From Pogonophryne albipinna (lineage: Eukaryota > Chordata > Actinopteri > Perciformes > Artedidraconidae), in contig JAPTMU010000027.1 of the NCBI GenBank assembly GCA_028583405.1, positions 1,116,001 through 1,180,000 of the forward strand: 64,000 nucleotides of DNA, read 5' to 3'. Under the pieces are notes generated by a model that was not told the origin of the DNA, did no database searches, and saw nothing but the letters and a program-made list of their open reading frames with translations. This document shows positions 11,701-22,170 of the stretch, one piece after another; position 1 is the first letter of the stretch; every line of letters starts with the position of its first letter. Both the position numbers and the translations under genes were made by a program.

Positions 11701-13285
11701 CCCTCCTCCTGCCACCCTGGAGGGGCAGAGCTAAGCAATCAATAAAGGCAGCCAGCTCACCTGTGACAAATCCTTTCCCTGAACAAAGCTGGCTTGCCTC
11801 ATGTAGACTCCTGATCTCAAATTGGTTGACTGCGTATATGATCTATCAACCAGCAAACAATCAGCAAACTATTACATCAAACAACTATCCACAATACCCA
11901 ATAAAAAACTAGATCTGAAAATCCTGCCTCCTGTGCTCATCTGTAAATCCATTGCGTTGGATTTTTATCCCTGAACCAATTATCCTTACCAAGCTAAATA
12001 TTCTTCAGTATATAGTAAACTAAAACGGAGCATTTTATGTCGGCTCAGATTTTATTCCTGCTTTTTTAAACTGCAGTATGTACTCATGTGCTTCATGAAA
12101 GGCAGGTCTTCCTATAAATACAATATTTTTTTATTCTAAATATCTTGGTTTCTTCTTTTCTAGGGTCAGATTGTTGTAGTGTCTTACATAATACACTTCA
12201 ATATGAAACATCTTATTGATATTTATTTATTTATTATACTTTTTAAAGGTCTTTGTCTTGTCTGGGAATCAACTGCATTTGGTCTCTGACTTGTCTTGGT
12301 CTCTGACCTATAGGTCTCAAGATCTTATGTCAAGACCAGTCAATACCAAGGCTGTGGATGGGGATGTGTATTAGGGTACCGAAATCCGGTTCCGATTCGG
12401 ACAAATAACAATTGTCCGCGATTTCTAAGAGTTGTGAGGTCAGGAGGTCAACCCCGTGGACCGCAGGTTTCTCTCTCTCTCTCTCTTTCTACACACAGTG
12501 GCTCCACTGCCTGTTTAACAGCCTCATCTTTGTCAACCTTTCTTATGTTCTTTCTCTAACACGTAATGAAGGTTATTAAGCGTTTTAGCTCCTATGCTGT
12601 TAATATTGACCGCCATTTCCTCTATGAAGTAAAGCAGCCTCCCTGTCTGTGTCCTCACTGTCTTCACATCCCCGGACTGTGAGACAGACTCTGAGGAGCA
12701 CAGGGATGTCAGTATTGTTTATGAAGCAGGGTATAGAAAGTATTTTTTTTTAATTAAAATACTATTTATTTACTTTTACAAACAGTGAGCAGCTGGGCAG
12801 CTGTAGCATATGTATTGCAGGACATGTGTTGGACAGACTGTGTGGTTGGACTCTGTCACACAGGCAGGTTGCAGTGTAACATCAGAGGAGACGGGGGCAG
12901 TTGTAGATTCTAACATTTTAATTTACTAATTTACAGTTTTTAAATGAAAATAATGACTTTTTGAATAAATATGATGAAGTTGAATTGATATCTTACTGTT
13001 TGTATGTGGGTCGTTTTATGATGATGTGGATCTTTCCGATCTAACTGACTATGGTATCTTCCACATTTTATTGTAAGTGTATTATGTAGTGTTGGATTCA
13101 CACTAGTCTGGTTCCAGTCTTAACTTGGTCTTGTCTTGGTCTTGGTGCACTCCGGTCTTGGTCTTGTCTTGGTCACGGTTAAGGTGATCTTGACTACAAC
13201 AGATACTCAGATAAGGTTACAGATAAAAATTGTTTACAGGTAACTAAAAAACTAATAAAAAACTAAAAAAACTAAAATAAATAAT
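8710..13285. other. Largely featureless AT-rich DNA
   Basis: No coding domain seen. 8710-8960 looks repeat-like (CCCTATCTCCTATTCC later mirrored by GGGATAGTGGATAGGAG) but has no partner terminus in the window. The 63-codon frame at 9053-9244 has no motif I know. About 12255-12360 and 13100-13200 hold CTTGGTCTTGTCTTGG-type simple sequence resembling the ends of hAT-like elements (compare 60232-61996), without a TSD I can place. Confidence 0.4.
10315..10345 (-). repeat. Probable LINE 3' tail
   Basis: ATAAGATAAGATAAAGCTTTATTGTC followed by GAGAAATT read on the minus strand gives ...ACAATAAAGCTTTATCTTATC, a polyadenylation signal plus short tandem tail typical of fish LINE 3' ends. No coding part is attached. 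Confidence 0.35.
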
Positions 13286-13289
13286 TAAA

Positions 13290-13585
13290 GTGATCGTTTC
13301 TAAAATGCATCGCGATGCAGACGTGGACGATTCTGCATCGATGCATTGACAAAACATATAGGATTATAGCGTAGTAATGTTGCTTCTTGATTTTACGGCC
13401 GAAGCTGGACAATAAAGTTATATTGTTCCAGATAACTTCCTTGTAGCAGCGTCGCATTGAATAGTGGGAGACCGGGGATTGTGCAAAAATGGCGGAGGGA
13501 GGCGAAAATCAAGAGCAAGTAATTAAAAACATACGTAGTATTTTGAAAGCGGATATCTGGGCACATATGGTCTGCTGTGTTCCGA
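13290..13585 (+). pseudogene. Remnant of a ZBED-type hAT element
   Basis: An ATG at 13489 starts MAEGGENQEQ and reaches ILKADIWAHM about 20 residues later; the W in a D-I-W-x-H setting resembles the start of a BED zinc finger in ZBED/hAT transposases. Upstream 13305-13345 has self-complementary ATGCATCGCGATGCA and ATCGATGCAT sequence of the kind seen near hAT ends. DIRS copy C begins right after, so the rest was displaced or lost. Weak call. Confidence 0.35.
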
Positions 13586-13779
13586 CTTAAGTCATGTTTG
13601 TGATGTTTACCACGTCAGGACATTCAGTGTCCTTCTTTTGAGCAGAAGACTACGAGCCTACCTGAATGCGCACACAGTATATAAGGCGGCTATGCCTCCT
13701 GACTGTCATCCTTTTCTCTTCAGCGAGCAGGACAACATCTGACAGAGAAAAGTAAAACGTTTGAAAGTAGAATACCTTT

Positions 13780-14460
13780 ATGGAGTCGCCACTTCTAGAG
13801 GCCCGGGCCTGTCCTTCGTGCCCTGGCTTAATAGCGGGCGCCGATCCCCACCACCTCTGCTTCGAGTGTTTGGGGGACCAGGCTATGGCCAAGGCGGTGC
13901 CATTCACGTTCGCCATTCCAACGGGGCGGATGGCGCCGTTTTCCGGGGAGGAGGATGACGAGGACTTCTCGTTGTCGGGCACTTCCGGGTCCGGTGTCCA
14001 TGGAAGTCCACCGCTCAGGGTGCAGGGCCACACGGACACAGCGTGTCCCGGCGTGCCCCCCCCTTGATGAGAGCCTGGCAGCCCCCTTCTTGATGAGAGC
14101 CTGGCAGCCCATCTGCTCCCACAGGCAGCAGGCTGGGCGGAGAACCTCTGCCCCGCTGCTGCGTGACAGGGCGGCTGCAAATAACACGGGTGTGTTGGGC
14201 GTCTCGGTGATTGCTCTTGCGCAAGATGCCCCCACCTCACCGGGTCAGAGTGATTATTTGGCCGCAGCATCGGCCAAATGAATATCCTGGTCCACGGTGT
14301 GGGCGCTGCTGCTTGCCGTGTGATGTCTCTGGCCACAGTGGAATCACCCCGCGTGGCACTTTCCAAAAAAAGACCGTGATGATCTCCTGGGAGCGGAAGG
14401 GCTCTTTGGATCGATTTCCTCGGTCACGTGGATGAGGAGAAGTCGCAGCTTAGCAGTATG
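13780..14460 (+). pseudogene. DIRS copy C: gag-like ORF1
   Basis: Begins with a Cys/His motif CPSC-PGLIAGADPHHLCFEC, i.e. C-x2-C-x12-H-x-C-x2-C, the zinc-binding start of fish DIRS ORF1 proteins. Acidic sequence (GEEDDEDFSLSG) follows, and further on the block EGLFGSISSVT shared with copy A. A run of Cs near 14055 and a duplicated 33-bp segment (TTGATGAGAGCCTGGCAGCC, at about 14064 and 14091) break the frame. Confidence 0.65.
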
Positions 14461-14479
14461 CTGCTTTTTGCTCATCCTC

Positions 14480-15600
14480 AGAGGAGAGAACACTGTCCCA
14501 CACTTGCCACCCAGCTGTAACTCCAGTAAAGTTACTTTCATGTCGAAATTTCTCCAAAGCAAAGAAAGTATTTGCGTTTTGCCTTCCAGGGGATAGCCTA
14601 CGAGTACAACAGACTACCGTTTGGCTACTCCCTATCCCCACGCACGTTCAGCAAATGTGTGGCCACAGCGCTTCAGCCGCTTCGCGACCATGGCATGAGG
14701 GTTTTCTTTTACAACCTCATAGTCATGGCCAGGTCCAGGGAAGGGGCAAACACAGCCCAATTGATCCAAGTGGGGATTGCGATCAATTGAAAGAAGAGCA
14801 GTCCCATACCTCACCAGCAGGTGGAGTATCTGTGGATTTTGCTCGATGTAGGCAGACTACGTGCCATCCTGTCAGAGAGCAGACAAGCATCCCTGCTTCA
14901 GGCAGTTTGCAGACTGTGACAGGGGGCAACGGTGACGGCTTTGACCATCATGCAGACTCTGGGTCTCATGGCGGCTGCTCACCTCGTGGTACCGCTGGGG
15001 TTACTGCTTACTGTATGCGTCGCCTGCAGAGGTGGTTTGCCGGCCTTCGTTTAGATCCCAAGAGGCACAAACGATGTCTGGTGACCATCCCCACCCCCCC
15101 CTCAGTGGAGGGCAACCTCCGATACTGGGGATCCCCAAAGCATCTGCGGAGGGGAACTCCACTGGGGCGGGTGACCTCCTACATCACGGTGTTCACAGAT
15201 GCATCCGTGACAGGATGGGGGGGGGGGGACCTGCCTAGAGAGAGCTATAGGTGGTGCCTGGCCTCTGACAGAAACTTGGCACATCAACCTTCGAGAGCTG
15301 CAGGCAGTAGTACTGCTCCTAGAGCACTGCAAACCCTTACTACAGGGCAAACATGTGCTGGTGAGGAGCAACAACCGCACCACAGAGGCTTACATCAACA
15401 GGCAGGACGGAGTCAGCTCCGCCGCCTTGTTTAGCGAAGCGGAGAACCTGTGGTTGTGGGCCCCAGAGAATGTTTTTATCTCTAAAGGCCCCCTACATTC
15501 CGGGTCTGGAGAACAGTGGGGCCGGGGCCCTGCCAGACGAATGGTAGTTCTCCCTGGCTCGGCAGGACAATCCACCCTTGACACGTTTGCACACGAGCCA
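14480..15600 (+). pseudogene. DIRS copy C: reverse transcriptase and RNase H
   Basis: RT C-terminal motifs RFAFQGIAYEYNRLPFGYSL and SPRTFSKCVATALQPL are clear. The catalytic box is damaged: where copy A has FFYLDDLIV, this copy reads FFYNLIV, so two codons are gone and both catalytic aspartates are lost. The N-terminal RT motifs seen in copy A are missing. RNase H follows with YITVFTDASVTGWGG (about 15180-15225) and, in another frame, the SNNRTTEAYINRQDG block (about 15360-15405), showing a frameshift between them. Confidence 0.8.
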
Positions 15601-15829
15601 TGGCCAAGATAGCTGCTCTACGCCTTTCCACCGCAGGTGCAATAGGGGCGTTATCCACTCTGGGCCAACCTCTCCAGGCTTGGCTCCTGAGAGGGACAGG
15701 CCGAGAAGGGGTGGACTGTCTGACAATGTTATACAGACTATCCAGGCAGCAGGAGTGGGATCCACCACAGCCTGTTACAGGACGAAGTGGTTGGAATTCC
15801 AGCGTTGGTGCGAGGAGGAGAGTCTAGAG

Positions 15830-17098
15830 CAGGGGTATTCAACTAAATTTCAACGAGGTCCAGTTAGAGAAAATCTCCCCATGCAAAGGTCTTCAAAATG
15901 TCTAACTTGCTTCATGAATTAGTGTGATATATATTGAAGTAGCCTGTAGCTTTAACAGCTGACTGCCAATCAAATAAAGAAAGTACAATTCAAAAACAAC
16001 AATATGTATTGTAAATGAACATTGAACTATACAGATATACAGTAAATACTGTGGATATGTGTAATGTTCCTCTCGGGCTGCATTTAAAAATAAAATAGGA
16101 GAAAATAAACAAAATAGCTTTTGAAAATATGTGCATCTTAAAAGTGCTTAATTTTAGATAAATAAAATAAAGTGTAGCAGCAGCTTGAGTTTCCCTTTTT
16201 CTTTGTTAACCGTTTCACATCATGACTTAACAGTTTCAGACGATTATAGAACAATATCAGTCTTTACACATCATAACAATTGAACAGTTTTAAAGTTTCT
16301 CTTTCTTTCCCTCTTATATTGCAGTCCCTCTCTCACTTTGTTCTGTTCAGTGCGAGAATTGAGCTGGAGCTTATTGTCCTGCCAGGAGTTTAGATCTGGG
16401 CTGAAATGGTGTCAGGGCCATTCTCATACACATGCAGGTGCTCATTGGTTAGCCTCGGTTAGCTCATTGGTTAGCCTCGGTTAGCCTGCGCTGGAACCAT
16501 ATTTAGTTTTTGTGACCTCAGTTCTGACTTGAGAGGGAGTGTTTGGTCAAACACTTTGTGTTTTGTCTCATAGTGGCGTTTTGGCACTTTTAATGAGCGC
16601 CACGGTCTCTGAACAAATGAGACACACTGGTTCTGTGCTCCCAGTGGGCAGGATGAACATGAATGAGTCCACTCAGGGTTAAAAGCTCTGTTCTCACTGT
16701 CCACTTTCCTCTTCTTGGAGAGCGCCATGTGTCATTATTTGTCTCTCCCTGTCTGCCGCTAACACGCCTGTTCACTCTCCTCTCCGCTTCTCTCTCTGTA
16801 TCGCTAATTATTCTCTTCACTCACTTTCCTCTCCGCTTCTCTCTGCCGCTCACTCATCTCTTCTTCTGTGTTTCTCTGCCTGTATCGCTCACTCGTCTCT
16901 TCTTCTGTGTTTCTCTCCCTGTATCGCTCTCTCGTCTCTTCTTCTGTGTTTATCTCCCTGTATCGCTCACTCGTCTAAAATATAATCGCCCCGTCAAAAT
17001 TGAATTCCCCTATTAATGTATTGATTATAGGTCCGGGTCCATATAGGTCGGCGTCTGGGTCCGGATCCGGACCGCAGTCCGCCTGTTGCCAACCCCTG
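15830..17098. mobile_element. hAT element (1269 bp, Charlie-like) with perfect 8-bp TSD
   Basis: Ends CAGGGGTATTCAACT and TTGCCAACCCCTG, flanked by identical GTCTAGAG at 15822-15829 and 17099-17106. It interrupts the DIRS recombinase just after the codons for EESLE; the DIRS sequence resumes in the duplicated TSD. It carries a relic of a GTF2IRD2-like hAT transposase on the minus strand. Confidence 0.9.
16471..16728 (-). pseudogene. hAT transposase N-terminus (GTF2IRD2/ZBED-like)
   Basis: The minus-strand frame starts MALSKKRKVDSENRAFNPEW and has KRHYETKHK about 50 residues later, the His pair of the N-terminal zinc finger of this hAT group. Compare MSLSKPKKRKVDSENRQF in the related element at 28520-29994. 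One Cys pair is not in the canonical spacing and the catalytic domain is absent, so this is a deletion derivative. Confidence 0.7.
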
Positions 17099-17149
17099 GT
17101 CTAGAGCCTCTGTCCAGTACATTGGGCTCTATTCTGTCCTATTTACATG

Positions 17150-18351
17150 CTTGACGCCTTTCCACTGCTGCGTCTCATTCTCCCCCTCCTGGAGAGGGTG
17201 AGACGAGAACGATTGTCAGTCATCCTGGTAGCCCCAGGTCGCCGTTCGGCGCCGTGGTACGCAGAGGTGACACAGATGATGGTGGGACAGCCCTGGACGG
17301 TTCCTCAGGTCTGGGGGGCGTTGTCTCAGGAAGCAGGTGCAGTAGGGGTGTTACCCACTCTGGGCCAATCTCTCCAGGCTTGGCTCCTGAGAGGGACAGG
17401 CTGAGACTGGAGGGACTGCCTGACAAAGTTATTCAGACTATCCAGGCAGCAAGAGCATGATCCACCACAGCCTGTTACAGGACGAAGTGGTTGGGATTCC
17501 AGCGGTGGTGTGAAGAAAGGAGTCTAGAGCCTCTATCATGTACGTTGGGCTCTATTCTGTCCTATTTACAGATAATGGTGGACAGGGGGCTTGCTCATTC
17601 CACAATTAAGGTGTATGCAGCAGCCATCTCGTCCTGCAATGAGGGATTTGGCGGCAGGTCAGCCTTTAGTCAACTGCTTATGGCGCGGTTTTTGCAGGGG
17701 GTTAGGAGACTGCGCCCTGTGGTGCACGTCTCCACCCCGCATTGGGATCTGCCGTTGGTGCTCGAGGCTCTGGTCACATAACCATTTGAGCCTCTTGAGC
17801 TCTCCTCCCTGAAGGCTCTGTCATTGAAAACAGCTTTGCTGCTTGCCTTGACTTTGGCCAAGAGAGTGTGCGAGCTGACCGCTCTGTCGGGCAACCGAGT
17901 TGCCTTTTGATTCGGGGTGACCGTAGCGGGGCGACACTCAGACCGAACTCCTCCTTTGTTCCCAAGAACATAAGGAGTTCGTTCAGGTCGAGGGCTATAC
18001 AGTTTGACTGCTTTAGTCTTCCACCCCATATTGGGGACAGGGAGGCTAATTTGCGTGCGCTGGCATGTTATGTAGGGCGCACGGCTTCCATTGGGCGCAC
18101 TGAACAGCTGTTAGTGTGCTTTGGGGATGGTGTTGCCGTTAAAGCTCTGTCCAAGAAACGCCTAACAGGATGGCTCGGCGAGTGCATTTCACATGCCTAT
18201 GGACAGGCGGGGAGAGCCTTCCCCACGGGGGTCCGTGCACACTCTACACGTGGTATGGCTGTATCAACAGCCTTGTTCAACGGCGTGAGTTTGGAGGACA
18301 TATGCACGGCGGCGTCTTGGTCTATGCCAGGCCCCTTCATAAGGTTTTATC
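17150..18351 (+). pseudogene. DIRS copy C: linker and tyrosine recombinase
   Basis: After a linker (LLRLILPLLERVRRERLSVI) the recombinase runs from GFQRWCEERSLEPL (17493) to the C-terminus. Visible catalytic elements: Arg in LAKRVCELTALS (about 17855-17890), HSTRG in VRAHSTRGMAVSTALF (about 18235-18275) and Tyr in PGPFIRFY (about 18330-18350), so the R-H-R-Y set is present. The protein is broken by a stop at 17779-17781 and a shift near 17900. The 18352-22967 unit is inserted right after the nucleophilic Tyr codon. Confidence 0.85.
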
Positions 18352-18851
18352 CAAGTGGCAAACTCTGGGGAAGAGCCGGGATGCCAATTCGGAAGTGCCA
18401 CACACTGCAATTCATATATTGGCCGATAGGCGATGACTGCAGAAAGTAGCAATTTCCATAGACCCCCATGTTAAAATGCCCAACTTTACAGCAGAAAAAA
18501 ACATGTTTCTACCCCTGGCTGCAATAGATATTATTATGAATATAGTTAGATTCCACCTTCATGATTATGGATCTGTGAGTGAATTGTTTTCTAACACAAC
18601 CCTTTTATTTATATTAGGTCTTAAAGTGTTTGCATAAATTAGGGCGTGGTCACATTGAGTGACAGCTCTTTCAAGTGACTGCTGCTGCTAGCTACTTGTC
18701 TCTCTGCTACCTGCTCCGTAAAGCTAGCTACAGGGACTCTGCCTGCTCAGTTCATCCAGGAAACACAACCTGAAGCCGGCCGTGGCTGTTTGTTCTTCAT
18801 GCTTATATATCGGACTATTGTGACTCGCTCTGCGGTTGAAACAGACGGTGC

Positions 18852-21406
18852 ATGAATGCGGTTCTGCGGTAAGTGAAATTCGAGTACTTTATTTATGTGT
18901 TAATGATTTTAATCAGCTACGTAATGAATGTTAAGGCTTGGGTTAACGTGTAAGCGAGTGGTAGCTACATCGGTGCTAACGATGCTAATCGTAGCCTCCA
19001 AGTTAAAATCATAGACTGTATATATAAAGGTTGAAACGAAATAGACAAGTGTTAAGCGTTAAGTGGGATAATACTGTAGAACAAACGGCTTCTGTTTGAG
19101 GTTGATAAAATAAGGTCATCCTTGTAACTTAGAGAGATATTTTATTATGTAGGTAGGAACTGTATGCATCGCTAAGGTTCATTTAAATTGGCTATGCTCA
19201 AGTATGTAGACAAGCTAATGTCGAAGTAGTGTATATGAAATCAACCTCACAATAATATGTGTGTATATTACAATTATTAATGTCATATTTCAAGATGATT
19301 ACTTAGATATTACAATATGGTTGGTTGAGCTGGAGTTCATTATTGAGCTTACACGTTAACGTCACAGTCATCTGAAGAACGAACCCAAACCGTGATGTTT
19401 TTATTAATTGCATTACCAAATGGGTATCAAATAAACAGTAAGCATTGGTAACACAACTTCCAAAGTTACAGTAAAATAAAAAGGACCCTGACTCGGACAA
19501 TACACAATCCAACATGTTCAACAGAAGATTATAAGTTATATTGTGTGTACACATGGTACTTTACATATATATCTGTTTATTTAAGGCAGGGGTGGGGAAC
19601 CTCCGGCCTCCGGGCCGTATACGGCCCGCGAGACAATTTGGTACGGCCCTCGAGGTAATTTATAAACACACGCAAAAAAGAAAAAAATGTAAGAAATCTA
19701 GACCGCAAAAAAATTAAACAAACGAGTGCCTGTTTTTCCTGGCCAAGGTCAGGGTCCTTGAACACAACACGAGCCTAACGTGTCATCACGTGGTATATGT
19801 CTCGACTGACAGGGGTGCAGTTCTGACTGAGTGCACCAGAACGCCACTCCGGGACTTCAGAAATTGCAGCTCCCATAAGGAGCCGTACACATGCTGCAGT
19901 TTCTGCGTGACTGTGTCTTTAGCTGAAAGCCCAGTGGCGATCTGTTCATCTGTCATACTGATCATACAGTCAATAACTTTGTTGTTATTAGCATCTGGTT
20001 AGCTAGCTATGCTAACGAATATAAGAAGCTTTTTCTACAACCAGTGAGGTAAAGGCACATCTTTATATATAATAAGAGAATAAAGTAAACAGGTATAAAA
20101 TACTATATGACAGTAAAAAAAGTTGTTATTAATAAACAAGAATACAGTTTGAAAGGAGAGTGATTTGTCAAATATTCATAAAGAAAAATAAATCTGCTTC
20201 CAGTTCTGTTTCATATGGGTGTTGAGAGATGTATCCATAGATCTCCTAATTTTGCCCTCAAAGTGCACCAGATTGATGCTTTTAACTTCAACATTTAAAA
20301 AAAAATCTTCCCGGGGGAGCATGCCCCCCGGACCCCCCTAGAGAAGGTTAGGTCCCCCCCCCACTTAAATCATGTTCACATGAATAGGAAACTAAATATA
20401 TTTGCACACATCTTGTGTCCACATCTTTCTGTTTTGGTGGTCACGCCACACCGTGCACGTGCATGCATGCGCGAGTCATGGTGAGATATCTGGATTAAGA
20501 GGTTGCTTTTTCTTTGCACAGAATGAAATGAATGGGCTGTGATTTTAGTTTTTTTAAGCAGAGGCCAATAATTTGTACGGCCCTCTGAGGATATTGTAAA
20601 AATTGAAATGGCCCTTGAGAGTAAAAAGGTTCCCCACCCCTGGTTTAAGGTGTCCAGGTGATGCAGACAGGCTGGACCAGAGAGTGAGAGACAGAACTGG
20701 ACTCCTCACAGCAGTGAACTTCAGCTCAGGTACAAAGACTCTATTTTTCATACTGTACAAAGAATCAAGAAAGATATTGGTTTAAATAAATGAAGTATTA
20801 ACTTGAATACACTGATATACATTCCATTAAACAATACTAAATAGTAGATCACCTACACATCAGTTAAGTTGAGGGGTTTTTCCATGCAAAAAGTTACATT
20901 TAGATATTTAGCAATATGACTTTGTCAGCTTTCTAATTTAATGTATTGAAGGCAAAGATATTTAACACATAGTGAGAACTGCTACTATTTATCTCTCAAT
21001 ATTGTCTGTAAAAAACGTGGTAAAAGTTATTCTTTCAGTGAGACAACAGAGCAAGCTTCTACAGTTGCACTACGTTTTGATAACAGTTAAATATTATTTT
21101 GATAATAACATATATTTCAATGTTGATGAACTTCATACTGTTCATTCATAATCTGATCGTCTTTGTAGCTCACTGTTGAAATAAAAAAAAACATTACAAT
21201 TACAAAATAATTATATCTACAGCCCCTAAACACACAAACACACCGCTTTCATAAATAACACACTTGTTCTGCAATAATATGTTTTATGTTTCCTGTCATT
21301 TTTGTTAGGAAAGGACATGCCTGAAAGACACGACATGTTCTCCTTCTCTGAGGGTCAAGAAGAACATCCAAGAGGAACATTAAAAGCTGATGTTATGAGA
21401 TTTTAA
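18852..21406 (+). CDS. Candidate three-exon gene, 64 codons, unknown product (copy L)
   Basis: Model read by eye: exon 1 18852-18868 (ATG, ends before GTAAGT), exon 2 20650-20729 (after TTTAAG, before GTACAAAG), exon 3 21309-21406 (after TTTTTGTTAG, ends TAA). Joined length is 195 nt, in frame throughout. The predicted peptide starts [20 protein letters not shown] and ends TLKADVMRF. It is charged, with one Cys, no signal peptide and no membrane segment. AATAAA lies at 21577-21582. The inverted copy (54929 to 50807) has the same exon sizes, conserved splice dinucleotides and only four substitutions (one silent), none breaking the frame. I do not recognise the protein. It could also be a spliced non-coding RNA; the coding claim rests on the shared open frame. 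Confidence 0.4.
19587..20642. mobile_element. hAT element (1056 bp) inserted in copy L after duplication
   Basis: Perfect 15-bp inverted ends CAGGGGTGGGGAACC / GGTTCCCCACCCCTG, flanked by ATTTAAGG (19579-19586) and GTTTAAGG (20643-20650). The inverted unit copy has the uninterrupted site (minus strand around 52670-52690: CTGTTTGTTTAAGGTGTCC), which gives GTTTAAGG as the original target. No transposase is visible. The insertion sits just before the exon 2 acceptor, and the TSD leaves a copy of the acceptor intact. Confidence 0.95.
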
Positions 21407-21809
21407 GACCAGTACAGGACATTCACTAAGAAACTACTTTTATTGTGAAAACACAGTCAGCTGATTGAATGCACCTATTTCCACATCTACACTCCATCAG
21501 CTGATTATTTCTATTTGCCTCACTTTATGAGCTTCACATCACTTGTGCCTTGAACCGCAGAGTTTGCAATGTCACAAATAAATGGGGCCAATCTTCAGTC
21601 AGATGTGAATGTGTAATCTAACATTTTCAGTAAGAATAATGGACGAAAGGAATACAAATACAAATACAATTTATTGAAATGTGAACCAAAAGTTAATCAA
21701 ACATGTTTTAAATAAAAAGCACATATGGACAGAAGGTGTAAACCTATTAAATGTATAAGTAAACACATTTAGTCAAATAAAGTGACAGACTAGGCCTGTG
21801 CAGTTGGTA

Positions 21810-22170
21810 TCAGCTTTGCCCAGCATGGGCTCCTCCATCAGGCCTGGTCCTCCTCGCTGAGGAAAGACCCTCAGTCCTCTCCAAACCAACAGACAGGACG
21901 TCCATCACACGGAGGTTTCTCCCTGAAGTCTCTGCAGCTCTCTGGACACCACGCTGTCTCAATCTGTCCATCACACGGAGGTTTCTCCCTGAAGTCTCTG
22001 CAGCTCTCTGGACACCACGCTGTCTCAATCTGTCCATCACACGGAGGTTTCTCCCTGAAGTCTCTGCAGCTCTCTGGACACCACGCTGTCTCAATCCGTC
22101 CATCACACGGAGATTTCTCCCTGAAGTCTCTGCAGCTCTCTGGACACCACGCTGTCTCAATCCGTCCACA
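21810..22170 (-). CDS. Exon with in-frame 66-bp tandem repeat, unknown product (copy L)
   Basis: On the minus strand the exon follows an acceptor (TCATATTCAG) and holds four 66-bp units (22 codons each), then a unique tail; AATAAA lies near 21670. Two frames stay open. One gives MDGLRQRGVQRAAETSGRNL-type repeats ending GGAHAGQS. The other gives GRIETAWCPESCRDFREK repeats with three Cys per unit, ending CWFGED. An upstream exon with donor AAG/GTAAGC is possible near 22690. I cannot say which frame, if either, is used. The inverted copy has two units. Confidence 0.35.

Larger units (their letters stand above)
13600..18351 (+). mobile_element. DIRS copy C, main part
   Basis: Order on the plus strand: terminal region with TATATAAGG (13670s), gag-like ORF1, RT, RNase H, linker, tyrosine recombinase. 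The copy continues at 22968-23285 after an inserted 4.6-kb unit. A hAT element (15830-17098) is inserted in the recombinase start, and after it a segment of linker plus recombinase start (17150-17500) repeats what precedes it (about 15600-15830), so part of the element is duplicated in tandem. Several stops and shifts make it inactive. Confidence 0.85.
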
